From CAZWCE01 sp964632505 (GTDB lineage Bacteria; Planctomycetota; Planctomycetia; Pirellulales; Thermoguttaceae): a stretch of 64,000 bases of DNA. Below the pieces are notes generated by a model. It worked only from the letters and a program-made list of their open reading frames with translations. It did no database searches and was not told where the DNA came from. The position numbers and the translations under genes were made by a program. The stretch is taken from the NCBI GenBank assembly GCA_964632505.1, contig CAZWCE010000002.1:186001-250000 (forward strand), written 5' to 3'. Shown piece after piece: positions 36,449 through 46,267 of this stretch. The stretch's first letter is position 1; each line of letters begins with the position of its first letter.

Positions 36449-37255
36449 ATGAACCTTCCGATTTCACGCCGTCGTTTTTTCGCCGCCACCTCCGCCGCGG
36501 TCAGTGTTCCGCTTTTTCTTCCCACCGCTCGTGCTTCCGCGGTGGACCGCTGGGGCGATCTGACCGGCCGATTCGTTTATGACGGTTCCGCCCCCGAACG
36601 AAAAAAACTCAAAGTCGATAAAGATGTCGACTGTTGCGGCAAGTACGATATCCGCGATGAGTCGCTCCTGGTCGACGAAAAGGGAGGACTTTCCAATGTC
36701 TTCGTCTATTGTCAAGAGAGAAGAGTGGACATTTGTCCTCAACTGGAAGAAGAAGTCGAGAAGCAGGTCCTGCTCGACAACAGCAAGTGCATCTTCATTC
36801 CCCACTGCCTGTCGATCTGGATCCCCCAGCAAGAACTTTACACCATCAACACCCAGCCCATTGCCGACAACGTCGCCTTTTCTCCTTTCGGCGATCGGGC
36901 CGCGAATCTCGTACTCCCGCCGGGCACCCCGGAAGAACCTTCTTCGGCAACCTGGAAATTCCGCCGCGCCCAACGTGTCCCTGTGAAAATCCTCTGCAAC
37001 TATCATCCGTGGGAAATCGCCTATATCCTGCCTCTTGATCATCCTTATGTGGCGATTTCGAAAAAAGATGGATCATTCGTCATCCCGAAACTTCCGGTCG
37101 GCAAAAAGTTGCGATTCCAGGCATGGCACGAACGGGTCGGGTATCTCACGACGGATGATTGGGATCGCGGACGATTTGAGATCGAAATCCAACCCGGCAC
37201 CAACGACCTCGGCACCATCACCCTTGCGCCGAAAATGTTCGAAAAAGAGAGCTGA
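36449..37255 (+). CDS. Tat-exported cupredoxin-like protein
   Basis: A 268-residue protein with a twin-arginine leader (I-S-R-R-R-F-F-A-A, cleavage near TARASA). A type-I-copper-like set of residues is visible: His119 (FIPHC), then Cys183 and His186 in CNYHPWEIAYI. The fourth ligand is not obvious. The region after it (YVAISKKDGSFVIPKLPVG, then AWHE) looks like a carboxypeptidase-regulatory-like beta domain. Planctomycete genomes carry many such proteins; a role in extracytoplasmic electron transfer is inference. The upstream purine stretch is only a weak ribosome binding site. Repeat copy 3 follows 35 bases after the stop. Confidence 0.65.
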   Translation: MNLPISRRRFFAATSAAVSVPLFLPTARASAVDRWGDLTGRFVYDGSAPERKKLKVDKDVDCCGKYDIRDESLLVDEKGGLSNVFVYCQERRVDICPQLEEEVEKQVLLDNSKCIFIPHCLSIWIPQQELYTINTQPIADNVAFSPFGDRAANLVLPPGTPEEPSSATWKFRRAQRVPVKILCNYHPWEIAYILPLDHPYVAISKKDGSFVIPKLPVGKKLRFQAWHERVGYLTTDDWDRGRFEIEIQPGTNDLGTITLAPKMFEKES

Positions 37256-37289
37256 AACAACCGCCCACCCCAAGCCCGTCTACCAATCT

Positions 37290-37397
37290 TATTGAGCGTC
37301 GCATAGATAGTGACCCCCGGGCGAACAGCGTGAGCCCGGCCCCACGGACGTCACTGCAAGAGCCGAGGGGCCACTACTAATGCGAACATGAATAAAT
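37290..37397 (+). repeat. Dispersed structured repeat, copy 3
   Basis: The most regular copy. The ends hold TCGCAT / ATGCGA, the closing stem pairs TAGTGACCCC with GGGGCCACTA with one mismatch, and two inner hairpins pair CCGGGC with GCCCGG and CCCCACGG with CCGAGGGG. The 3' GGGG can pair with either of two CCCC runs, so alternative folds are possible. It lies between the cupredoxin-like and ceramidase-like genes, in their direction. Confidence 0.88.
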
Positions 37398-37421
37398 AGC
37401 CTAAAACACGAGGATTCAAAA

Positions 37422-38849
37422 ATGACGCTTTCCAAAGCCCTTCCCAAACGACCGATGAACAAGAGTTTATCCCTCAACCTTCTTCCCCTTGAAACAACAG
37501 GTTGGCATGGTTTTCCTTTGATCGTGACGATTTTTTTGATAATTTCGACTCTCACAAATACCTCGTTCGCCGAAGCGCCTTCCTTGAAGGTCGGAACGTT
37601 CAAAGCCGAAGTCACGCTTCCTTTGGGGCATCCTTGCTATCCCAGTTATCAACCGTTGGAGACGACGGAATTTCCCCTCTTTGCCAAGGGAGTGGTACTG
37701 GTGGACGGGGACGATCGCTATGTATTGTGCGCTTTCGATTGGTGCGAAATCTGCAATTCGGCTCATGATTTGATTCGGGAAAAAATCGCCGGCGCGGTGG
37801 AAACGTCGCCGGAACGTGTTGCCGTCCAGTGCGTGCATCAACATACGGCCCCCATGGCTGTTCTCGATGCCCAGCGGATCCTCGATCAGACGGAAGGAAC
37901 CCCGTTGGCATTCGAGGAAGAAGTGATGTTCGATCTTTTCGATCAAGTCGCCGAGGCGGCGGGAAAAGCCATGGATGATCTCCAATCTTGCGACAGGCTG
38001 GGCACGAGCGAAGTGAAGGTCGAGAAAGTCGCTTCGAGTCGGCGCATCCCCAATGGCGATGGGACGATCACCGGGCGGATGAGCAGTTGCACCAATCCGG
38101 ATATCCGCGCCCTTCCAGAAGGGTTGATCGACCCGATGCTCAAAACAATCACCTTCGCCCAAGGCGACACACCGATCGTCCGCCTGCACTATTACGCCAC
38201 CCATCCGCAGAGTTTTTACGGTGATCCCCGACAAGGATACGACTTCGTGGGAATCGCCCGGGAAAGACAGGAAAAGCAGGAAGGCGTTTTCCAAATCTAC
38301 TTCACCGGATGCGCCGGCGATGTGGCCTGCGGCAAGTACAACGACCGGACCCCCGAGGCCCGGGACCGGTTGACCGAGAGACTCTTCGCCGCACTGTCCG
38401 CCGTGCCGGATGCCACCGAATACCAACCGGTCGGACCGATCCGTTGGAGAACGCACGGCCTGAAGGCGCCGGCCAGATCCTACAATGTCGAGGAACTGCG
38501 CGAACAGATTGCCGATCCTTCCCTGACCGACCTGAGGCGAATCATGCCCGCGCAAACATTGGCGTTCATCGAACGGAAAGACAAACCGTTTCTACTGAGC
38601 TCCCTCCAGATCAACGATGTTTTCCTGATCCACTTGCCGGGGGAACCGTGCATCGAATTTCAGCTCTATGCTCAGCAACTCCGCCCGGAGGGATTTGTCG
38701 CCGTTGCCGGGTACGCCGACGGTGGTTGCGGATATATCTGTACAGAAAAGATGTTTCCGGAAGGAGGATACGAGCCCTCGGCCAGCAAATTCGTCCCGGA
38801 AGCCGAAAAGCCGACGCGCGAAGCGATCCAAACCCTGGTGGGGAAATGA
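37422..38849 (+). CDS. Neutral/alkaline ceramidase-like secreted protein
   Basis: A 475-residue exported protein. The ATG at 37422 has GAGGA upstream, and the hydrophobic leader runs to about residue 46 (TNTSFAEAPS). Similarity to the N-terminal domain of neutral/alkaline non-lysosomal ceramidases is seen in VGTFKAEVTLPLG, the DWCEICNSAHD region, VQCVHQHTAPM (metal-binding histidines) and FTGCAGDVACGKY. It lacks the C-terminal immunoglobulin-like domain, as other planctomycete members do. These short forms are of unproven substrate, so ceramide hydrolysis should not be assumed. Repeat copy 3 ends about 25 bases before its start. Confidence 0.8.
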   Translation: MTLSKALPKRPMNKSLSLNLLPLETTGWHGFPLIVTIFLIISTLTNTSFAEAPSLKVGTFKAEVTLPLGHPCYPSYQPLETTEFPLFAKGVVLVDGDDRYVLCAFDWCEICNSAHDLIREKIAGAVETSPERVAVQCVHQHTAPMAVLDAQRILDQTEGTPLAFEEEVMFDLFDQVAEAAGKAMDDLQSCDRLGTSEVKVEKVASSRRIPNGDGTITGRMSSCTNPDIRALPEGLIDPMLKTITFAQGDTPIVRLHYYATHPQSFYGDPRQGYDFVGIARERQEKQEGVFQIYFTGCAGDVACGKYNDRTPEARDRLTERLFAALSAVPDATEYQPVGPIRWRTHGLKAPARSYNVEELREQIADPSLTDLRRIMPAQTLAFIERKDKPFLLSSLQINDVFLIHLPGEPCIEFQLYAQQLRPEGFVAVAGYADGGCGYICTEKMFPEGGYEPSASKFVPEAEKPTREAIQTLVGK

Positions 38850-39008
38850 CCCATGACGGGAATCCCCCGGACCGCCTTTCATCTTCCGGCAAACTCGTTT
38901 TTTCACCATCCACCGCAATGACACGAAACGTGTTGTTTTACGGGTAACCTTCGGCACGCTTTTCTTGGGAGGCGTCGGCAGCATCGCTACCAGGACCGGA
39001 GAACCACC

Positions 39009-42000
39009 ATGCCTGCTTTGAGCATGCCTGCTTTGAGTTTGCGCCACCATCGAAGGGGATTCCGCCCTGTATTCACCATTGCATTGAGCCTCTGGTCGGT
39101 TTTTGCCTTCACGCTGCTGTTCGCGGGCGAGGAAAAAGAAGAAGCCGATGCCGAGCCACGGATCATCCGACAGGGAGGCTACGTCGAGAAGGTGGATCCC
39201 GACGTAGATTACGAAGCGCGCCTGCCGCGAATTGATCCACTCGAACCGGCTGAGTCGCTGAAAAAATTCCATCTGCTTCCGGGCTTTCACTTGGACCAGG
39301 TCACCACCGAACCGCTCATCGCCGACAGCGTCGATTTGGCGTTCGATGAAAACGGCCGGATGTTCGTCGCGGAGATGATCCCTTACTCCGAGAACAACTC
39401 GCACGAATTCGGCACACCCAACGGACGGGTTTCCGTGCTCGACGATACCGACGGCGACGGCTTCTACGATCGTTCGACCGTCTATGTCGATCAACTCGTC
39501 TGGCCGACCGGCGTCATGCCGTACGACGGTGGAATTTTCGTCGCTTCGGCGCCCGATCTCTGGTATTTCAAAGACACCAACGGTGACGACAAGGCCGACC
39601 TTCGCGAAAAAGTTCTGACCGGTTACGGAACGAACAATCCGAACGCCGTGCCGGGAAGCATCCGCTTCCGTTTGGATCATCGCATCCACGTCATGACCAG
39701 CACCAGCGGCGGAGAGTTGACTCCACTCCGATGGCGGCGAACCTCGAACAAGCAAGTGGAGCCGGTGCAGGCGCGCGGCCGCGATATCTCCCTCCATCCG
39801 GTTACCGGAGCGATCCGACTGGAAAGCGGAGGCATGCAGTACGGCACGACCTATGATGCCTGGGGCAGAAAATTCCAATCCTCCAACAGCGAGCCTTGCA
39901 GGATGATCATGTACGAGGACCGGTACATTGCCCGGAACCCGTATTACGCCGCCCCCGCTCCACGCGTGAAGGCGTGGACCGGCGATTTGACCGTCTACCC
40001 CAGCAGTCCGCCGGAACCATGGCGGATCGTTCGAATGGAAATGCGCATCAAGGGCAATTTTTCCGGACCGGTCGAGGCGGACGGAAAACCGAACGGCTAC
40101 TTCACCGCCGCCTGTGGCGTGATGAACTACAAGGGCGATGCCTGGCCCGAAAAATATCGTGGTCAAATGTTCATATGTGAAGGAGCCGGCAATCTGATCC
40201 ACCGCATGAAGATGCAGCCCGACGGCGTTTCCATGATCGGGCGGCGCGTCGATTCCGATTGTGAATTTTTGACCTCAGAAGAGATCTGGTTTCGTCCCGT
40301 GCAGATGCAAAACGGTCCGGACGGCAACCTCTATTTCGCCGACATGTACCGCGAGGTTTTCGAAATCGCCTCGGCCGTGCCGCCTTCGGTGAAAAAACAT
40401 CTCGATCTCTCCTGCGGCAACGATCGGGGAAGGATCTATCGGATCGCTCACGACGCCGCCTCTCCCCCCCGCAAGCCGCCGCAATTGGGCGCTTATACGA
40501 CCGAGAAGCTGGTGCCGCTTTTGGCGCATCCGAACTTCTGGCATCGGAACACCGCCGCGAGGTTGATCTACCAGCGCCAAGACGCCGCCGCCATCGATCC
40601 GTTGAAACAACTGGCGACGCAATCTTCCTCCCCGCTTGGCCGGATGCACGCGATGTACTCCCTCAAGGGACTCGACGCCCTTTCCTCGGATATCATTCTT
40701 CCTCGACTGAAGGATCCCCATCCCAGGGTCCGTGAACACGCGATCCGGCTCTCCGAAGGAATCCTCGATGCTTCGCCGGAAGTACGAGCCGCGCTTTGCC
40801 GCATGACCGAAGACGATGATCTCCGCGTCCGCTATCAACTCGCCTTCACCCTCGGTTTCATGCAGCAACAAAAAGCGACCGACGCGCTGATCTCCCTGGC
40901 GATGCATTCCTGCGACCATTCATGGATCCAAGTGGCGTTGATGAGTTCCTGCACCGGCCGGGCGGGGGAAATGTTCGACGCATTGGCGGCCGCTCCCGCG
41001 TGGCGGAAAAATGCCCCCGCCCGAAACTTCCTCTCCAATCTGGTTCGACAGGTCGGGCGGGAAAACAACCGCGAGGCGCTGAAAACCGTCATTCGGCGCA
41101 TCGATGCCTTACCCGAATCGGAATCGACGCTGACCGAGACCCTCGTCCGGCATCTCTGCGCAGCGATACAAACCTCCGGCGGCGGAAACGGCGACCTCTT
41201 GACGGGAAGCGGGCGTATCGCCGAAGTGCTCCAGACGCTCCTCGACCAGGCGATGGCCGTGGCGGAAAACGATCAGGCCGACCAAGAAAAACGCGCCGCC
41301 TCGGTGCGGACCCTTTCCCTCGGCACGTTCGACGAAGTGTCCTATCCCCTGGAAGACCTTCTGGCGGCATGGCAACCGAAAACGGTGCAGGTGGCGGCCA
41401 TCCAGACGTTGGGCGTCTTTCGCAACGCCGAAGTCGCCGATATCTTGATCGACGCTTGGAATCGGCTGACGCCCCAAGTACGCAAGGAGGCCGCCGAGGT
41501 GCTTTTCGCATCGCCGAAACGCATCGAATTGCTTCTCGATGCACTCGAAGATGAATTCATCCAACCTTCGCAACTCGATCCGGCCCGAATCGAGTATCTC
41601 CTGCAATACCCCGATTCCGACATTCGTGAACGAGCCGGGGATCTACTCGCCTCGACGAAACTCGCCCGACGAGAAGAGGTCGTTCAAAGCTATTCGGAAG
41701 TCCTCAAAAAAAGTGGGAAGGTGGACCGAGGACGGAAAGTATTTCGGCGTGAGTGCAGTACCTGCCATCGATTGGAAGAATACGGCTATGATCTCGGCTT
41801 GCCGCTCTCATCCATCAAGGACCGGGGGCGCGACACCATCCTCCTTTCCACACTCGACCCCAATCGAGATGTCCAGCCGCAATATCTGAACTATGTGATT
41901 ATCAATATCGACGGCCTCTCGGTCACCGGCATGATCACCTCGGAAACGGCCACCAGCATCACACTTACCCGGGCCGAAGGCGAAAACGACACCGTATTGC

Positions 42001-42119
42001 GAACGCACATCGACGACATGGTCAATACCGGCCTCTCCATCATGCCCGAGGGGCTGGAAGAACAGGTCTCCAAAAAAGAAATGGTCGATTTGATCGAATA
42101 CCTCATGGAAGTTCCTTGA
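39009..42119 (+). CDS. PVC-type haem-binding (CxxCH) membrane-bound dehydrogenase-like protein
   Basis: A 1036-residue exported protein typical of planctomycetes. The order is a signal peptide (hydrophobic core about 20-38), a six-bladed propeller-like dehydrogenase domain (FDENGRMFVAEM, DTDGDGFYD, DGNLYFADMYREVFE), HEAT-like helical repeats (about 500-880), and a C-terminal c-type haem domain with C-S-T-C-H (about 915-920) followed by the family segment NRDVQPQYLNYVI. It probably oxidises a sugar or alcohol and passes electrons to the attached haem; the substrate is unknown. The first 30 bases are a near-perfect 15-base tandem duplication containing the start codon, giving M-P-A-L-S twice. 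GGAG 7 bases before the first ATG favours that one. Confidence 0.93.
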   Translation: MPALSMPALSLRHHRRGFRPVFTIALSLWSVFAFTLLFAGEEKEEADAEPRIIRQGGYVEKVDPDVDYEARLPRIDPLEPAESLKKFHLLPGFHLDQVTTEPLIADSVDLAFDENGRMFVAEMIPYSENNSHEFGTPNGRVSVLDDTDGDGFYDRSTVYVDQLVWPTGVMPYDGGIFVASAPDLWYFKDTNGDDKADLREKVLTGYGTNNPNAVPGSIRFRLDHRIHVMTSTSGGELTPLRWRRTSNKQVEPVQARGRDISLHPVTGAIRLESGGMQYGTTYDAWGRKFQSSNSEPCRMIMYEDRYIARNPYYAAPAPRVKAWTGDLTVYPSSPPEPWRIVRMEMRIKGNFSGPVEADGKPNGYFTAACGVMNYKGDAWPEKYRGQMFICEGAGNLIHRMKMQPDGVSMIGRRVDSDCEFLTSEEIWFRPVQMQNGPDGNLYFADMYREVFEIASAVPPSVKKHLDLSCGNDRGRIYRIAHDAASPPRKPPQLGAYTTEKLVPLLAHPNFWHRNTAARLIYQRQDAAAIDPLKQLATQSSSPLGRMHAMYSLKGLDALSSDIILPRLKDPHPRVREHAIRLSEGILDASPEVRAALCRMTEDDDLRVRYQLAFTLGFMQQQKATDALISLAMHSCDHSWIQVALMSSCTGRAGEMFDALAAAPAWRKNAPARNFLSNLVRQVGRENNREALKTVIRRIDALPESESTLTETLVRHLCAAIQTSGGGNGDLLTGSGRIAEVLQTLLDQAMAVAENDQADQEKRAASVRTLSLGTFDEVSYPLEDLLAAWQPKTVQVAAIQTLGVFRNAEVADILIDAWNRLTPQVRKEAAEVLFASPKRIELLLDALEDEFIQPSQLDPARIEYLLQYPDSDIRERAGDLLASTKLARREEVVQSYSEVLKKSGKVDRGRKVFRRECSTCHRLEEYGYDLGLPLSSIKDRGRDTILLSTLDPNRDVQPQYLNYVIINIDGLSVTGMITSETATSITLTRAEGENDTVLRTHIDDMVNTGLSIMPEGLEEQVSKKEMVDLIEYLMEVP

Positions 42120-42134
42120 ACGCCGGAGGCGTCC

Positions 42135-43472
42135 TCACGCATCCACCCGAATCCTCAGCGCCGCAATCACGACCAACAGAGGTAACCCTCCGCTGACGTA
42201 GAGCGCGATGTCGTAACTTCCGAACCAACTCTCAATCAGGCTGAACAGAAATGGACTGAAGGCGCAGGCAAAGACCAGCCAGCCGGAGAAAAGTCCGTTG
42301 ATGGCGCCGAGATACTTCAGGCCGAAGAGCTTCGGCCATGCCACGCCGGAAAGCGCCGCGAACATGCCTCCGGTGATGCCGAACCCGGCGACCATGAAGA
42401 TGGGCCCCAAATAGCTATCGAGGAATATCACGGCCAGCGATCCGACACTCAAACTGACCAGCATCAGGAACAAATGGTATTTGATCGAGATTCGATCGGT
42501 CAGATAACTCCCTCCCATCTCCACAATCGTGCTGACAATGGAAATCGGAATGAACAGCGCGAAGGCATCATCCGGGTCGAGATCTTGCAGTCGACTGATG
42601 TCGCGAAGGTGGAAAACAACGGCGGTGATCGTCATTCCGTAGAGCATCAAGGCGGAACAGAAGAGCCAGAATTGCGGCGAGAGACGGACCTCGTGCAGTG
42701 TCTTGTCGACCACGGCGACCGTTTGCCGATTCCTCTTCACCGGCGGGAGCCCCTGTTCCATTTCCATCTTGCATTCCCCGGGACTGCTCCGGAAAAAGGC
42801 CAGACCGAGGACGAGCATCACCAATTCGGCAGCGATCAAGAGAAAAATGGTGTTCTGCCAGCCGAATCGGGTGATCCCCTTGGCGAGGAAGAAAGGCGCC
42901 GAACCGAAACCGAGAGCGACGAATCCCCCGCTGATGGCAAAGGCCAGACCGCGTCGTCCCTCGAACCACCTTCCCAGCATCGTCCGGGAGATCATCGTCA
43001 TCTGCCCTTGGCCGAAATGCCGCACTCCCAGAAATGCGATCACACAAAACCCGATCGTCATGACACGGTTTCCCCAAAACCCCTCCGTGGCGTCGACCGT
43101 GGAACCGAACCATGCCGAGCGGACATATTGCACCACGTAAGGTCCGAATATCAGCATCAACAGGGAAGCGGAAAGACCGAGCGTGGCGAGCACGACCATT
43201 CGACGCACTCCCCAATGGTCGAGCAATCTACCGGCATGAGGGAGAATGAAACTCGAGATCATCGTTCCGAACATATAGGCCATCGCCAGGCCTTGTCGAT
43301 CGGTACCGAACGCGGCGATCAGATCATCGGTGAAGACCGAGATTCCCATCGTCTGCCCGGGAATGCTCATGATGATGCCCATGGTCGCGACCGCCAGGAT
43401 CACCCAGCCGTAATAAAACGGCACCCGATGCGGCAAGCCGGCTCGTTGCTCTAGTTTCTGCAAAGAGGTCAT
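42135..43472 (-). CDS. Major facilitator superfamily transporter
   Basis: About 445 residues with roughly 12 membrane helices. The cytoplasmic loop after helix 2 has the MFS-like signature HAGRLLDHWGVRRM. The protein resembles the oxalate/formate-antiporter or monocarboxylate branch, but the substrate cannot be inferred. The ATG at 43472 was chosen; an in-frame TTG at 43496 would add eight residues and neither has a good binding site. It converges on the cytochrome gene with 15 bases between stops. Confidence 0.9.
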   Translation of the reverse strand: MTSLQKLEQRAGLPHRVPFYYGWVILAVATMGIIMSIPGQTMGISVFTDDLIAAFGTDRQGLAMAYMFGTMISSFILPHAGRLLDHWGVRRMVVLATLGLSASLLMLIFGPYVVQYVRSAWFGSTVDATEGFWGNRVMTIGFCVIAFLGVRHFGQGQMTMISRTMLGRWFEGRRGLAFAISGGFVALGFGSAPFFLAKGITRFGWQNTIFLLIAAELVMLVLGLAFFRSSPGECKMEMEQGLPPVKRNRQTVAVVDKTLHEVRLSPQFWLFCSALMLYGMTITAVVFHLRDISRLQDLDPDDAFALFIPISIVSTIVEMGGSYLTDRISIKYHLFLMLVSLSVGSLAVIFLDSYLGPIFMVAGFGITGGMFAALSGVAWPKLFGLKYLGAINGLFSGWLVFACAFSPFLFSLIESWFGSYDIALYVSGGLPLLVVIAALRIRVDA

Positions 43473-43732
43473 GAAACGCTCGTTGGGTTCGCTCAAGGGG
43501 GGTCGGGGGCATGGCTCCCCGAATCCTCTGTGGATCTGTCGAAAAAAACGTCAATGAAAGGAAAAAGGCCGCCGAAGCTCCACACTCTGGAAATGGAAGA
43601 GCGAGGAGAAAGAACGAGGGACTGATTCCCCTTCGGAAAAATCAGGAACCTTTCATCATAGGGGAATTCGGGCAAAATGCAATCGCCGCCCACGGAGCGG
43701 AAATGTCCCGAACATGGTTTCTTCGGAGCGGT

Positions 43733-43761
43733 TTGTGTTTCCTAATCCCACGCTCTATAAT
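43733..43761 (+). promoter_or_regulatory. Promoter for the beta-helix gene
   Basis: TTGTGT is followed after 17 bases by a perfect TATAAT, about 110 bases before the ATG at 43870. It supports starting the gene at 43870, not at the upstream in-frame ATG at 43714. Confidence 0.55.
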
Positions 43762-43869
43762 GATTTGCATCTTTCTCCCATCGCCGAGGAGGTCACTTCG
43801 TCCACTCGGAAAATACGGACTTCTTTCTCCGCCATCAGTCTTCGCCATTCGAATCACAAGGAGTCGGGA

Positions 43870-46197
43870 ATGCGAATCGATCCCAAACCGCTTTTCCTGT
43901 TGTTTCTCGCATATTCTTTCCTCATGTCGGCGGCCGAATCGAAGGAATATCACGTCGCGCCGAACGCCTCCGGTCCTGGCGACGGCTCCCTCGATTCTCC
44001 CTTTCTCACGATCGCCCAGGCCGCGTCGCTTCTGCAAGCGGGCGATATCTGCCATCTGCACGGAGGCGTCTACCGGGAGACCGTTCTTCCTGAACATTCC
44101 GGCACCCCCGAGGCGCCGATCATTTTCCGCGCCTATCGGGACGAAATCCCCATCATTAGCGCATGCGAGCCGGTGAAACAGTGGTCCCGAGAGGAAGAAC
44201 ACCTCTTTGCGGCACCGACAACGCTCGAAATGGGGCATGAAAATCAAGTCTTTCGCGGCGGCAAAATGCTCCTGGAAGCCCGGTGGCCGAACGCACCGGG
44301 TGAAGCACCACGCTACCTGCTCGAGTTTCCGATGGCTACGATGAAAAAAGGCACCACGCCGACCAAAATCGTCGACGATATGCTCCCGCCGGGCGATTGG
44401 TCGAACGCCAATGCCTGGATCAGCAGTCATAAACGGTGGTACTGCTGGACCACCCGGGTCACCGAAAGCGAGAAGGGAGCGATTCACATCATCGATCATT
44501 CCGACTCCAAAGGAAACCATGTCTGCAAAGTGGGGGGGTATTACTATCTTTTCGGGGCGAAGTCGTTGCTCGATCACTGGAATGAATGGTATTACGATAC
44601 CGAGAAGGAAAAGCTGTATCTATGGAACGAGAACGAAAACGACCTCCCCGAAAACGTGGAAGTGAAAGCGAGGAAAGCCTGCTTCGACCTACGAGGCAGG
44701 GAGCATGTCGTCCTCGAGGGCTTGCACCTTTTCGGCGGCACCATTCTCACCGACGCGCATTCCCGAAATCTCGTTTTCGATGGAATCACCGCCGAATATG
44801 TCGATCACTCCAATCAAGCCAGGCGGCAATACGGGTCGCAATCGCAAACCGGAATTCATTTGCAAGGCGAGAGACATGTCATTCAAAACAGCGAAATCGC
44901 CTACTCGTCCGGAAACTGCCTGGTGCTGTCGGCAAAACACTGCCGCGTGATCAACAATTACATTCACGATGGCGACTACATCGGCGGATATCCGGCACCA
45001 CTGAATTTTGCGCGGGGATCGACCGGCAATATCGTTAGCCACAATACAATTACTCGGTCGGGAAGGACGCCCGTCGGTGTCTCCGGCTTTCATGCGAGTC
45101 TCCTCCAATATAACGACATCAGTTTCGGTGGATATCTCTCCAACGATCTCGGTTTGACGTACGGGAACGGGGTGGAAGGCGGAAATTCGGAGGTCCGATA
45201 CAATTGGCTCCACGACAACGTGGCCGAAAGTCACAACATGGGGCTGTACTTCGACCACGGTTGCAAAAATGTCATCTACCACCACAATGTGATCTGGAAC
45301 ACGGTCTTCGCGGGAATCATCAACAATCAATACGCCAATTACTTGCTGTATTTTCACAATACCGTTTCCGACGCCGATCCGAGTTATCAATCGAGCTGGG
45401 CCGCCGCCCAGAAAAAGGATCTCTACGGATGCCGGTTGCAAAACAATGTCGGTTCGCACGGAACCCGGATCAAAGCCGAGGGCATGACAGAAAACCATAA
45501 TCTTTGGGAGTACAGGGATTTACGCGAGAAACGCTTCCTCCCGAACGGTTCAAAGGCGATCGACGCCGGAATCGTCATTCCGGGAATCAACGATTCATTC
45601 ACCGGCGAAGCGCCGGATCTGGGAGCTTATGAAAAAGGACGATCCCCTTGGAAACCCGGCCACGATTTCGACAACCCACCCCAGCGAATCGATACCTCCC
45701 GCAGCCCGGCCCCTTATCGCAATCGCCTCCGGAATCCGTCTTTCTTCGACGGAAAGCTAACCGGGTGGAAACAGGAAGGTAAGCACATCCGCGTCATCGA
45801 AGATTATCACAGTCAATGGGAAACCGAAGCGAGAACCATGATGGGCGGATACAGTGCCGAATTCGGAGAAGGTCCGAACCGAATCATGCAGAAGGTCGAG
45901 GGATTGCTCCCCAACACCACTTATGAAATGATGACGATGTTCCGAGTTCCCCAGGGGGAAGAGGGAAGGCTTTCCGTCATCCATCCCTCGGGAAGAGTAG
46001 AGCATGGAAAACCCGTTCAACAAGGGGCCCCGGGATGGGTTCGAAGTACACTTCGATTCACCACGCAGGAACAACAGCAAGAGGTAGTGATTTCGATCGA
46101 AAAAGTCTCTCCGGGAAAAACGCCGGTTTATGTCGACGATCCCGGGCTGATGTGGATCGAGTCAAGTGCATCGCAGAAATCGTTCGAGAAACGATGA
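43870..46197 (+). CDS. Secreted right-handed parallel beta-helix protein with C-terminal carbohydrate-binding-like domain
   Basis: About 775 residues from the ATG at 43870, which has AAGGAG upstream and gives a signal peptide (FLLFLAYSFLMSAAES). Residues about 25-60 carry the DUF1565-like opening (YHVAPNASGPGDGSLDSPFLTI). Repeated short strands follow (HVVLEGLHLFGG, NLVFDGITAEYVDHS, CRVINNYIHDG, NIVSHNTITRSG, NVIYHHNVIW), the pattern of pectate-lyase-like or NosD-like beta helices. The last 150 residues (LRNPSFFDGKLTGWKQEG onward) resemble CBM4/9-type sugar-binding domains. A role in binding or cleaving a polysaccharide is likely; no catalytic set is identified. It is convergent with the glycosidase gene. 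Confidence 0.85.
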   Translation: MRIDPKPLFLLFLAYSFLMSAAESKEYHVAPNASGPGDGSLDSPFLTIAQAASLLQAGDICHLHGGVYRETVLPEHSGTPEAPIIFRAYRDEIPIISACEPVKQWSREEEHLFAAPTTLEMGHENQVFRGGKMLLEARWPNAPGEAPRYLLEFPMATMKKGTTPTKIVDDMLPPGDWSNANAWISSHKRWYCWTTRVTESEKGAIHIIDHSDSKGNHVCKVGGYYYLFGAKSLLDHWNEWYYDTEKEKLYLWNENENDLPENVEVKARKACFDLRGREHVVLEGLHLFGGTILTDAHSRNLVFDGITAEYVDHSNQARRQYGSQSQTGIHLQGERHVIQNSEIAYSSGNCLVLSAKHCRVINNYIHDGDYIGGYPAPLNFARGSTGNIVSHNTITRSGRTPVGVSGFHASLLQYNDISFGGYLSNDLGLTYGNGVEGGNSEVRYNWLHDNVAESHNMGLYFDHGCKNVIYHHNVIWNTVFAGIINNQYANYLLYFHNTVSDADPSYQSSWAAAQKKDLYGCRLQNNVGSHGTRIKAEGMTENHNLWEYRDLREKRFLPNGSKAIDAGIVIPGINDSFTGEAPDLGAYEKGRSPWKPGHDFDNPPQRIDTSRSPAPYRNRLRNPSFFDGKLTGWKQEGKHIRVIEDYHSQWETEARTMMGGYSAEFGEGPNRIMQKVEGLLPNTTYEMMTMFRVPQGEEGRLSVIHPSGRVEHGKPVQQGAPGWVRSTLRFTTQEQQQEVVISIEKVSPGKTPVYVDDPGLMWIESSASQKSFEKR

Positions 46198-46267
46198 AGC
46201 CAGGGACGGCCGAGGGATGGAGCCTCCGACCGCCCCCTTTTCTATCCAAATGATGACAAGATGTTGA

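Noticed and set aside
38592..40202. Leftward frame of about 536 codons over the ceramidase-like and cytochrome genes
   Set aside because: It spans two real genes on the other strand and has no protein-like signature.
46198..46267. Terminator hairpin between the convergent beta-helix and glycosidase genes
   Set aside because: A GC-rich imperfect inverted repeat ends in a few T residues, but the pairing is short and broken, so I do not call it.
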